This document shows, piece after piece, positions 55,213-64,000 of a stretch of DNA of 64,000 nt. The DNA lies in the NCBI GenBank assembly GCA_016271365.2, contig CM028129.1, positions 458,690,501 through 458,754,500 of the forward strand, given 5' to 3'. The stretch comes from Neoceratodus forsteri (taxonomy: Eukaryota > Chordata > Ceratodontiformes > Ceratodontidae). Made by a program: the position numbers and the translations under genes. The first letter of the stretch is position 1, and each line of letters begins with the position of its first letter. Under the pieces are notes generated by a model that was not told where the DNA came from, did not search any database, and saw nothing but the letters and a program-made list of their open reading frames with translations.

Positions 55213-55780
55213 TGTAAGGTTTGCGTTGTGTTTGCAAAAGAATTTCATTGGAGCCTTCAGATTACTTCTAAGTTTATTGCAGCTATTAATCTTCACATAC
55301 GAGGTCGTTTCATTTCATCAATACTGGTGCTGCTTAGTGGTGCTACTTATTTAGTTTACATGCAGTGGTTTAAATATAAAATTGTTATTTTGAAAAAGCC
55401 AACACCCCAGTATAAACCAATCATAAAACCAATAACAAGTCTATTTTTAGGATACGATGTACCTTTTTCTCCCAAAACAGGTTATTTATAGACTGTGTAG
55501 CTTGAAAACATGTTGTTCATAAATTGTGTTGCACAACATTCTCTTATGTTACCCACCATCCTTAACAGGTAAATACCATCCTAATAAGGGCACACCATCC
55601 TGTTAAGTATTATTATAGGACATTTGGATGTTGTATGTTGTGAAATCTAAAAATGCTGTGTCATTATGAGGTTACTACCAAACATATCCATTTCCTGCTA
55701 CATACTGGGAAATGATATACAAGGTGAAAACTAAATATACTAATGTTACAAATGTAAATGTATTTAAACTTTATGCTACA
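55213..55780 (-). repeat. 5' LTR
   Basis: 568 bp start with TG and end with CA on both strands (TGTAAGG ... GCTACA in plus coordinates). It is homologous to 47974-48539. Confidence 0.93.
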
Positions 55781-56760
55781 ACTGGTGTGGTGCATGTCTG
55801 TGTGAACATTGTACTCACTGATGTGTGTTTTAAAGTCAGGGTGATCATCACGAGTCACTCATGATACAAACTGGGTTCTTCATCTTCATGGTCACGATTC
55901 ATGAATCTCAAAACTGTATTTTTTTTTGTAGTTAGTTCCATGTATGCCTGTTTCATAGTATCTCAGGTCTTGGCTTCAATCACTGTCGTACTTGTTGATA
56001 TGAGTTTTCAAATCAGGTTGTTTTGTGTGTACAGTTCAGGGAAGTACAGCCTTAGGGATTCGCAGATTCCTGTACAGTTTATTATCATCGGTCATGTCAC
56101 ACCAGACACTCATCACAAGACAAATCATGTTCCTCACGAATCACAGTAGTTAATTTTTTTCAGTTCTGATGGTATGCTGAAGACCTGTAAAGATTATCAA
56201 AACATTAATGAATCTTTTAATTTTTTTAAATAATGCCCCCACCAAAAAAAATACTTACCTTCACTGGCTTGACAGTATTCCAATGCAAAAATTCCTCATC
56301 AAGCCAAGAAATGCACACTCAAAGTTTGACTATATGACCTGTGATACCAAAATAAAGCAATGATTACATATATATCTGTATCTATCTATCTATCTATCTA
56401 TCTTTCTATCTATCTATCTATCTATCTATCTACCTCTCTATATGTATATATAATGGATATGAACATTTTAGGTCAACTCAGGTTCTATGGAAAACCATGA
56501 AGGTGCCAGGTACATTAACTTACCAAGGGTAACATTAGTATACACACAGAGGGCATCCATCCTGTTGGTGGTCAGTGCAGCAGACTTTGGGCAACCAACA
56601 GGATTATCACATCATCATGGACGGTTAACTCAATGGTCAGGTCATCCTTCTGGCACATCATTTGGCAAGACACTGTGCATCAGCTCAGTCAGGTCAAGAA
56701 GCATTACTTGAAATTCCAAAAGCAGCAGCAGGGGACATACTGTAGTTCTTATTGGAGTGT
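55781..56760. repeat. hAT-B middle region
   Basis: The part 56240-56370 is the reverse complement of 14290-14420 in hAT-A, including the conserved splice-donor-like caccttac complement. 56470-56700 corresponds to 14000-14210 ('gcaagacactgtgcatca' in both). 55790-56240 is the equivalent of 14430-15100, much diverged. Confidence 0.7.
56388..56440. repeat. (TATC)n microsatellite
   Basis: About 12 TATC units with one TTTC interruption lie at the same position as the TA tract of hAT-A. Confidence 0.95.
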
Positions 56761-57350
56761 GTGCACACATGACTGAGTGTGGCATGAATTAAATGAAGAC
56801 TTTTCTTTCAATTTTATGCTCTCATTTCTCTCCATCTGGAGTCAAGAATTTACTGGACAAAAGACAGTAGCATTTTGGGGGTGCACATTAATTCTGGTGA
56901 CTGTGTGTGACCACTGCGCTCATGACTAAGTGCACCATTAATTCTGGGAGACTTTACACTTCTGGTTGCACTCTCCTTTCACTTTGTCTGCACTGGGGAA
57001 TTTTCTGGACACAAGACAGTAGCATTTTGGGGATGCACATTTATTCTGGTGATGTGTGTGACCACTGCATGCATCACTGAGTGTGCCATTAATTCTGGGT
57101 GACTACATTTCTTGTTACACTCTCATTTCACTTCGTCAGCAATGGGGAATTTTCTGGACACAAGACAGTAGCATTTTGAGATGTACATTAATTGTAGTGA
57201 CTATGTGACCACTGCATGCATGACTTAGTGTGCCATTAATTCTGGGAAACTTGCATTTTAAGTTGTGCTTTCATTTCACTTTGTCAGCACTGGAATTTTC
57301 TGGACATAAGACAGTAGGATTTTGGGGATGCACATTAATTCTGGTGACTG
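56760..57350. repeat. Tandem repeats of about 150 bp in hAT-B (4 units)
   Basis: gacagtagcattttgggg or a close variant recurs with cattttg at 56871, 57023, 57172 and (as gattttgg) 57318. Each unit has 'aattttctggaca' before and 'gtgccattaattctggg' after. It is the inverted equivalent of 13560-13925. Confidence 0.9.
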
Positions 57351-57530
57351 CGTGTGTGGGGGGCTGCCAATATTATTGTCACTTTGCCTTACTTCATGTT
57401 AAGGTGGAATGGCAATACGAAGTAATAATTACAAGGTGAAGTGAGCCTTTCATTTTGGCCGCTATGTGTAATGGAATGATAATGCAAAGCAATCACTTCA
57501 CCAGCATAATTTAAATTTGCTGCATCTCTA

Positions 57531-57538
57531 CTTACAAT
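57531..57538. repeat. 8-bp target-site duplication, right (hAT-B)
   Basis: cttacaat; see 46797-46804. The PLE3 coding sequence continues from here. Confidence 0.9.
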
Positions 57539-58230
57539 AGAATCTATGGAGAAGTGGGACAGATAATAAAAAGACATTGGGCCATTCCATTGGCAGATTC
57601 ATGGTTAGAACATGTGGTGAAACAAGGCCCATTGAATAACTATAAAAATGAAAATAGTCTGAAGCATTCTTTTGTAAAAACTATGTTCGTAGAGAAAAAA
57701 AAGTAACAGGCCAGATTGGATGCCCCCACCCGCTGAAAGGAATTTAAATGTGGGAATTGTGCCCAATGCAACAGTACCCGAAAAACTGTTAGAATCACCC
57801 AAGATCTAGTGAAAAATATAAAATAAAGGGCTTTATAACTTGTAACATGGAAAATGTGGTGTACATGTTAACCTGTCCGTGTGGGATGGCCTACATTGGA
57901 CAAACAGAAAGACCTTTAAAATCAGAATTTGAGAGCACAAGCCAGCCATAAGATGCAAACACTTTAAATATGCCATGGCACAGCATTATGAAGATGCAGT
58001 ACATGGCTCCACAGCATCTTTGATATACGTGGCTTTTGAGGCTGAAAAGATTCCTGAGTGTGGGGTAATATGAAGGATCTATTGCTTAATGAGAAGCTTT
58101 TTGGATTTTTGAAATGGACACAATGCATTCAAAAGGACTAAATGATGATAATGGTTTTAGCAGTTACTTATGAACTCTGATAGTCCCCATACCCCTCTAA
58201 AGGTAGACTGCCATGTAAAATTATGCAAGG
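57531..58230 (+). mobile_element. PLE3, second part with GIY-YIG domain
   Basis: Plus-strand codons NRIYGEVGQIIKRHWAIPLA (57537-57600), then KTMFVEKKKVTGQIGCPHPL (57678-57735) and ITCNMENVVYMLTCPCGMAYI with GQTERPLK (57838-57920). The last is a clear GIY-YIG start with the CPCG insertion. Homology to PLE2 (in reverse) continues to 58230 ('gtagactgccatgtaaaattatgc'), where a foldback element interrupts. Confidence 0.88.
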
Positions 58231-59453
58231 TAAAAGGGGCATTTGCATGTCATTATGGCCCCATTTTCATGCCATTAGAATGCAGGTGCACCGATTTCTG
58301 ATGACTTGGCCTGGACGCCCTGCTAGCGGCAGCCGTCCGGGACCGACGCCCCTGCAGCCCGATCATGGGCATTAGCCTAAAAGAAAACCCACCTCTAATA
58401 TCCCTGGTGGTCCAGTGGACTGCTATGTGCCCGATCGTGGGCATTGGTATAAACCCCCCCATCCAATATCCCTGGTGGTCCAGTGGACCACACTCTGCCC
58501 GATCGTGGGCATCTGTAAAACATATAATAGTCCTATTACCCTGGTGGTCTAGTGTACCCCCTCACCACCCACCCACTGAGCCCCACCACCCCTCCCCCGG
58601 TCAGCCGGTGAGGCAGCACCCACCCGCCTGCACTGTGCAGCTCATACACATACTACACAGTCCAGATAAGTGAATGATTCATTCACATATCTAGACTGTG
58701 TAGTACAGTATAGGCTGCACGCCCATTGGCTCATGCTGTGAACCAATGGGCATGCAGCTCTACTGAGCTGTCAGTCTGCGGGTGGTGGGGTGGCAGGCAG
58801 GTGGGGTGCTGCCGTCCGCTGGCTGACCAGGGAGAGAGCAGGATGGTGGGGCTCAGTGGGCAGGTGGGGAGGGGGTATACTTGACCACCAGAGTAATAGA
58901 ACTGTTCTATGTTTTACAGATGCCTGCGATCGGGCAGAGTGCGGTCCACTGGACCACCAGAGATATTGGAGGGGGGTGTATTATACCGATGTCTGTGATC
59001 GGGCACATAGGGGTCCACTGGACCACCAGGGATATTGGAGAGGGGGTGTCTTTACATGGATGCCCATGATGGGGCATTGGGGGGCACTGCCAGGTGCGGC
59101 AGGAATTGGTGGCCAATTCCTGGTGGCAGCTGCCATGTTGCACCCTGCAATGTGGCAGCTCACCTGTGGGTGGCCATCATTTGTTCCTTTTTTGGGGGAC
59201 TTAACTTTGTGCAGGCGCAGGTAGGGGTTGCACATGCATGACTCTGCACATCCTGGGCTGAATATTAGGCTGTGCAGGTTATGCATGGGCACGCCCCCCC
59301 ACCTGTGCCTGCATACATCACTGATGCGTTCCGGTGCATTGGGATTTGTGCAGCGCACTTTTCCCTTTTGAATATCGTGCTGGGGTGCATCAGTGGGTTG
59401 TGCATGGCTCAACACTTTTGTGCCATGCACAACCCTTTTGAATATCTGGTCCT
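58231..59453. mobile_element. Foldback element with long palindrome inserted in PLE3
   Basis: A ~1.2 kb insert separates PLE3 sequences that are continuous in PLE2 (39000-39030). Left arm 58350-58655 and right arm 58690-59090 are reverse complements centred near 58678 (gtgaatgattcattcac). Each arm has about three tandem units of ~70 bp containing tggtggtccagtggacc and gcccgatcgtgggcat. A smaller hairpin, gcccattgg/ccaatgggc, lies at 58711-58741. The right end (59230-59453) carries two 'cccttttgaatatc' repeats. There is no coding capacity. The ends lack matching inverted repeats, so it may be two insertions. Confidence 0.75.
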
Positions 59454-60480
59454 TTGTACTTATCTGCTCTTGAAATACTTGTCATTGGTTCACCAAAAGG
59501 ATCACTATAAAAACAATAGATAAATAAGAATGTTAGTAGATAATGAGAAATGTCTAATAAGCATATTAGTGTTACAAAAAAACTAGTATGTACATTTGTG
59601 GATGAGAGCATCAAGTGAAAATTAAAGTCTGACATGCAGGTACAGAGTAATTTTACAGCCCCTTTAAAATGCATGCATACAAATGTATATGTTATGTCAA
59701 CAATAAAAGGAAATCATAGAATTTAACCCCCACTCCAGCTGATGTGTGCACCACCAAGAGTATAAAATGTGAATGAGCTGCAGTACCACCTTAGTTCTGA
59801 AGATGGAGTGTTTTACACTCCAAAACATCAGCACATAGTAGTGAATGCAACCACATCTGTACCAAGGTGAGGCAGGATGGCTCAGCACTCAGAAGTAGGA
59901 AGAAGTTGCATAGAAGTGCATAGCTTATGGCTGCCTCAACAGAGCATAGATTTTCCCTGAAATCATCAGTGCAATAGCAAGGGGGAGCTTGCACACAAAA
60001 TATGCAGCATACAACAAACAGCATACGGCAAGTGGGAACTTGTGCACAAAATATGCAGCATTCAGCAAATAGCATACAGCAAGGATACATTGTGGATTAG
60101 GCAATTGAGCCAAAAAACCTGAAAAGGATGCATAGGCTGTAAAGCCATAAAAAGGATGCATAGGCTATATAGCCAGGAAAGTACTTTGGTCTTGTTTCGT
60201 GGATTGTTGGTTCTTGTGGTTTGGTGATATTTCAAGTTTGTGGTAAATACTGAAAACTAAAACAAATGTCAAATGAAAATACATGTCAAATGAAATTTTA
60301 AACATAAGAATAGCGGTATGAATCTGCTGTCTTTAAAGGAGCACTTCCATTAATTTTTAAAAAGGGAAAAGAGCTCATAAGATCATTTAAAGCAGAAAAC
60401 AAAAGTTTACTAAAAAAGGCGAAGGAAACTGTTTTGAGAGTGCACATAGATATTTACACCCTGTATGTACATTACTCTCA
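59454..60480 (+). mobile_element. PLE3, 3' part
   Basis: This is the reverse complement of PLE2 38030-38990, for example 'caccaaaaggatc', 'ccacaaatgtacatacta/cca', 'catgcatttta' and 'gcagcatac'. It ends 'gtacattactctca' at the 14-bp duplication. Confidence 0.85.
59785..59869 (+). ncRNA. Hammerhead-ribozyme-like motif of PLE3
   Basis: caccttagtt leads into CTGAAGA (59797-59803), which fits CUGANGA exactly. A perfect hairpin tggagtg-tttta-cactcca (59804-59822) follows, then AAAC where GAAAC is expected. caccctt-type pairing of cacctt (59788-59793) with aaggtg (59864-59869) could close the outer stem. Helix III and the cleavage triplet are not clear, so it is probably a decayed ribozyme. Confidence 0.5.
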
Positions 60481-60494
60481 ATCACTGGAAGTCT
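60481..60494. repeat. 14-bp target-site duplication, right (PLE dimer)
   Basis: Exact copy of 37936-37949. Confidence 0.85.
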
Positions 60495-61408
60495 CTGCCA
60501 AGGCTATACTAGTTGTCTGTATTTATAAACCACTGAAGAAATTTCATGACTTTGATTTGATTATAGTTGAACTTGGCTCTACTTTTGGTAGGTATAACCT
60601 TGAGACGTTTCCACTCAGTGGCTTTAACCTCAACTGGTTGAGAAAGGACTCAACAAATACAAGTATTCCCTAACTTAAACGTTTCCCAAATTATCACCCT
60701 ACCTGAAAGAATCAACCATGTCACCAATCAAAACCATCTAGACTGAATTCTTGTTAATCACACTGATAGAACCTCATCTGCTGGTGTACTTTCCAGCTGC
60801 TCATCATTCTATTATCTTCTGTGTCTGGAAAATTTGTAGCAAAATATTCCCTCTGAAAAAGATCACAGCTCATCCATATAGACATGTCATACTGGAGCAC
60901 TTCTATGTAGACGTGTCTGCAATATGATGGGACTGTATCAACATTATACCCTCAGTAGGTGATGCCTAGGAATTCTCTGCCAGTTAATTTCTAAATATCT
61001 GTAACAAGCATGTACCAATCAGAACATATGTAGTCAAAAGACATCAGTACCTGTGGATCTCTAAGAAGATTTAAATTGTTCTCACAAAGGTATACTGCTT
61101 GGGTCAGATTTTGAAAAATCAGACCCCTTAATGACAGACAGTATTATAGAAAACTTCACAATCAAAGTAATATCAGCCATAGCTAATGCAAATGTGGACT
61201 ACTACCACAACTACAGTACTGGGAGGGAAGCAAACATCATTACATCAGATTTTGGTCAGGGTCCAGGAATGTATTTGAAACAGATCTTCAAGAGCAGGAT
61301 GATCAAATCCAGAGCCCCTCTTGAGACATTGTTACCTCTATTCCAGATATTGTAAAAACCTTTAACACCCAGATCACTAACTTCAGCATCACCCTTAAGC
61401 TCTGAACA

Positions 61409-61765
61409 TGAATTGTGTTGGGGTCCCGTGGCGTCACATGCATTTTGTGTCCTACCGGCTCTTCTCTCATTAGGATTTATGATTATCAGAGTGATTCTGA
61501 TTTACATGCTTCTAGAAAACGCATTCGTCCTAGACCTGTTCCAACATCTTCATTAGGATTTTAATTGTAATGAACTGAGGATACTGTTTTTATCTATGTG
61601 TATACTATTAATTATATGGAAGTCCTTGATTTACTGTGTGTTTTTTGTTTATTTATTATCTTGTTTGAGACCTTTTTATTGTTATGTAGGCTTGATTCTA
61701 TTTATGTATTTTGTGTTAAGCTTTAATGGCATATTGCTGATCAATAAAGCTTTTTGACTGACTGA
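61409..61765 (+). mobile_element. 5'-truncated LINE end inserted in the older LINE
   Basis: The 357-bp insert ends in AATAAA and a gactgactgac tail (61755-61765). It is flanked by cttaagctctgaaca (61394-61408) and cttaagatctagaaca (61766-61781), which match except for about three differences. No coding sequence is recognisable. Confidence 0.7.
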
Positions 61766-62746
61766 CTTAAGATCTAGAACACATTGGTGTCATCCATGGT
61801 TGGGCATTTATCAAAGCAACCCAGAACCTAACCATTATGATCTGCCTAACATTAACTTCTGGAAAATGACTGCAGCAGAGGTTTAGCAAAGCACTAAAGG
61901 GCCTCTGGCCAAATAAGAGTGATGTGCTAACACTCTTGAACAAACACTCTCTGCCTTGTGGCACATTATGTCTGACACACTACCCTGTCCCCCCAGTTTC
62001 CATGCTATTAAATTTCTCCATAGCCACTGTTGTGATGCTTACTGTCTGGAATGTGCCAGAATTTTACCCCTCTACAAGAGAGGGGCTAAACAGGCTCCGA
62101 ATCAATACAGACCCATTTCAGTCCTTTCTGCCCTCTCCAATGTTCTGAAAAAGTTCATTCTCTTACAGCAGACTGAAAATCTCAGTTTGTACAATCTGTT
62201 CTCTCCAATGCAGGAATGAGCATTCCACTATGTCTGTATTGCTCAAAGTTACCAATGATCTCCAAATAATCATGGATAATGAATAGTCATGGACAGTGGT
62301 CTCATCACTGGGTCCATCTTAATGGAACTTTCCAAGGCCTTTAACTAAGAGGACCATACATTACTTTTACACAAACTAAAGATCTTATATCTCAACCAAC
62401 CAGCCATCAAATTGTTTAAATACTTACCTGAGTAACTGAACCCATCTGGTGTCCATACAAGGCATTACTTCAGACCTACTGGTCTTAAATGATAGGGTTT
62501 CTCAAGGTTCAATCCTTTGCCCTCTTCTGTTCTCCATTTTGTTAACAACATGCTGAAGCACAGCAGGGTGTGTCACCTACATATGTATGAAGATGATACT
62601 ATATTCAACTACAGTACAATGACAATATCCTATGTTAATTCAGTATGCTAGTCTGATTTCAAAACAATCTCCTAGTTTGTCAACAAATGCCTGATACTTG
62701 ATGCAACCAAAGGTAAGTACATGGTGTTTGGATCCCAGAACTTTTT

Positions 62747-63130
62747 TTGCATATGTATTTTTTAGGATTTTTACCCCCATTTTCTTTCTGAACTGGGACA
62801 TTGGCAGACACATACATGTGCATCGAGATGCATGTGCATGCCAGGTACATGCTTGCACCCTTCTGCCCCATCCCTGGCTATCACTGCCACCCCTCTTACC
62901 TATGCTTCCCTTTGGACCTTCACATAGTGGGAGTTGGACTCCGGGGGGTGCGGGCAACCACCCCAGAAGGGAAGAGCTGCCTTGTGGCTGCTTAATCCTG
63001 CTCCCTCCCTCCTCTCCCCCCCATGGTAGCTCCCCGATGACCCAAGGTCTTTCAGAAACCCAGGTCACTGGCACAGCAAGAGGTGAGGCATCCAGTGCCT
63101 CAACCCTCATTGCCACTGGGCTGGTACAGC
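62747..63130. mobile_element. 384-bp insertion of unknown type
   Basis: It is flanked by atcccagaacttttt (62732-62746) and atcccaaaacttttt (63131-63145), identical at 14 of 15 positions. The interior is G+C-richer than its surroundings and contains atgcatgtgcatg-type alternating runs (62810-62850). Both strands are open by chance. No promoter boxes are visible. Confidence 0.65.
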
Positions 63131-63413
63131 ATCCCAAAACTTTTTAACTCATTTAGCGGATCAACCTGCAAGCCTTACAACATTGCTGCCTGGAATGATG
63201 AAATCATACTGTACTTCTTCCAACTGCTTGCAATTTAAATCTCTGCTGGTACTGTTGCTTGTAATGTCCCTGTATGCTAATTCTCTTTAATGTAATCCTT
63301 CACTTGTTTTTGCCTGATGTTCATGTATGTACCTTGTAATCTCCGGGTCGTACTCTGAAAATAGGCACTTGGCTGTCTAGTGTGCTTACCCGGTTAACAA
63401 AAGCAAATAAATA
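63131..63413 (+). mobile_element. 5'-truncated L2-type LINE 3' end
   Basis: The start reads like the last codons of a LINE RT (YNIAAWNDEIILYFFQLLAI, 63175-63235). The 3' UTR then has ctccgggtcgtactctgaaa (63341-63360), 'acccggttaaca' and an (AAAT)n tail at 63405-63413. This is the ending style of L2/Rex LINEs. Confidence 0.65.
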
Positions 63414-63870
63414 AAATTTGTAATGTTAGCATCAGATGGCAGTGTTATTGAGGAAGTCAGCTTATTCAAATATCTAAGATTCTGGCATGGTATATTATTT
63501 ACAAACATTAGGCACATTGCTCATATCTTAAGAATCATAGGACCCAAGCTTATACTTTCTTACAGGTCTAAAATGTTGTCTTAATGCTCATGTGAGGAAA
63601 TGGATGGTCTCACACTTCCTGCTCCTTACACCAACTATGCAAGTAATTATATATCACTGTGCAAACAAAACCACTATGCTGCCTGTGGTAGGATAGGAAC
63701 CCCCCCCAGACTTCACCTCTATTATATCCCCATTTCTGAAAAATCTACTGCATTAGTACCTCTCTATCCTCTGGTTCTTTTCCATATTTCATTTTTCTAC
63801 CATAATGGGGTTGGCCTCCTATTATGGTATCCTTATCTTGCTAATCCCTCAAATTTTCTTCTTTAGTCCA
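63414..63870 (+). pseudogene. L2/Rex-type LINE, C-terminal RT region
   Basis: SVIEEVSLFKYLRFW (63439-63485) and LILSYRSKMLS (63550-63580) correspond to the region after the RT palm, resuming the frame lost at 62746. Downstream homology fades. Confidence 0.6.
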
Positions 63871-64000
63871 TGAGGTGGGATACATTTGGTTGAGCATATT
63901 CCAAAGGAATGAAATATAAGTTATTAACAAGGATCAGAGTAATCAAGTACCTTTACTATTTTATCCCTTACCATTCTAATTATGCACAAAATATTTCTTA
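63871..64000. other. Unassigned end of window
   Basis: A+T-rich sequence with no feature I can support. Confidence 0.3.

Larger units (their letters stand above)
47974..55780 (-). mobile_element. Endogenous retrovirus inside hAT-B
   Basis: A 7.8 kb provirus lies on the minus strand between two ~567-bp LTRs. Reading leftward: 5' LTR (55780-55213), primer-binding site (55210-55193), gag remnant, pol remnant lacking the RT core, integrase, env, polypurine tract and 3' LTR (48539-47974). All genes are broken. The class is uncertain: the His-type primer site and env-like layout suggest a gamma/class I type. I see no clean target duplication (agtac against actgg). Confidence 0.9.
46805..57530. mobile_element. 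hAT-B, non-autonomous hAT split by an ERV
   Basis: It starts with TAGTCGTGGGTG and ends, read inward, with TAGAGATGCAGC. Without the retrovirus it is about 2.9 kb. 46805-47860 corresponds to the right end of hAT-A, and 55790-57530 to the hAT-A middle and left end, both inverted. Compared with hAT-A it lacks the transposase, the 65-bp minisatellite, the accessory ORF and the palindrome. It must have been moved by a transposase made elsewhere. Confidence 0.9.
60481..62730 (+). pseudogene. L2/Rex-type LINE endonuclease and RT (host of the PLE dimer)
   Basis: Endonuclease codons LEVSAKAILVVCIYKPLKKF (60486-60545) and FPLSGFNLNWL (60610-60642; the Asp of GDFN is lost) are followed by a decayed linker. 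RT blocks are ARILPLYKRGAKQAPNQYRP and ISVLSALSNVLKKFI (62065-62165), VSQGSILCPLLFSI (62493-62535), MYEDDTIFNYS (62583-62615; YADD changed to YEDD) and CLILDATKGKYMVFGS (62686-62735). LINE fragments interrupt it at 61409-61765 and 62747-63413. The motifs place it in the CR1/L2/Rex/Kiri group; the exact clade is not settled. Confidence 0.78.

Noticed and set aside
47969..55785. A target-site duplication for the ERV
   Set aside because: The five bases outside the LTRs (agtac and actgg) do not match; any duplication has decayed or was lost.
62640..63147. Overlapping 165- and 149-codon ORFs on opposite strands
   Set aside because: They span two junctions of unrelated repeat fragments and contain no domain.
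1..64000. Host protein-coding gene, rRNA, functional tRNA gene or CRISPR array
   Set aside because: No exon chain with a recognised host domain, no rRNA-like conserved block, and the only pol III boxes belong to the SINE. Direct repeats here are satellites or transposon repeats without unique spacers.

Overview
This window looks like transposon-dominated, intron- or intergenic-type DNA of a non-mammalian vertebrate. I found no single-copy host gene. The repeat mixture (CR1-type LINEs, an L1/Tx1-type LINE, Penelope-like elements with GIY-YIG domains, large hAT transposons, a retrovirus, a tRNA-derived SINE with a MIR-like tail) fits an amphibian or another large-genome vertebrate. A caecilian-like amphibian is my guess, at low confidence. 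Almost every coding region carries stops and frameshifts, so most are fossils.

Layout. 1-1155: copy 1 of a palindromic dispersed repeat. 1445-4240: CR1 LINE, minus strand. 4245-7430: Penelope-like element PLE1, minus strand, with a hammerhead-ribozyme-like 3' motif. 7440-10906: unclassified sequence and a decayed minisatellite. 10915-20363: complete 9.4 kb hAT transposon (hAT-A) with terminal inverted repeats, an 8-bp target duplication (6/8), a broken BED/hAT transposase on the minus strand, and an intact 326-codon ORF with a BED-like segment, NLS and coiled coil on the plus strand. The two genes converge on a ~1 kb palindrome whose arms each carry a poly(A) signal. 20364-26650: minisatellite remnants, a CRE-TATA promoter-like block, an inverted second copy of the 1-1155 repeat, a SINE and unclassified DNA. 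26657-37765: CR1 LINE, plus strand, with tandem 5' monomers, split at 31036-37170 by a full-length L1-type LINE (17-bp perfect target duplication).

37770-63870 is a deeply nested locus. The oldest layer is an L2/Rex-type LINE on the plus strand. A 22.5 kb head-to-head dimer of Penelope-like elements (37950-60480) sits inside its endonuclease frame, flanked by a perfect 14-bp repeat. The minus-strand PLE half is split by a third CR1 LINE (40586-46138) with an unusual ~72-bp flanking duplication. The plus-strand half is split by a second hAT (hAT-B, 46805-57530, 8-bp duplication), and hAT-B is itself split by an endogenous retrovirus (47974-55780, minus strand). A long foldback palindrome (58231-59453) also interrupts the PLE. 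Short LINE-end fragments interrupt the oldest LINE further on.

The most unusual items are the two-gene hAT with its palindromic shared 3' region, the inverted PLE dimer, the ribozyme-like PLE motifs, the tandem 5' monomers on two CR1 copies and the four-to-five-level nesting, mostly supported by junction sequences. Coordinates without a target duplication are approximate to tens of bases.
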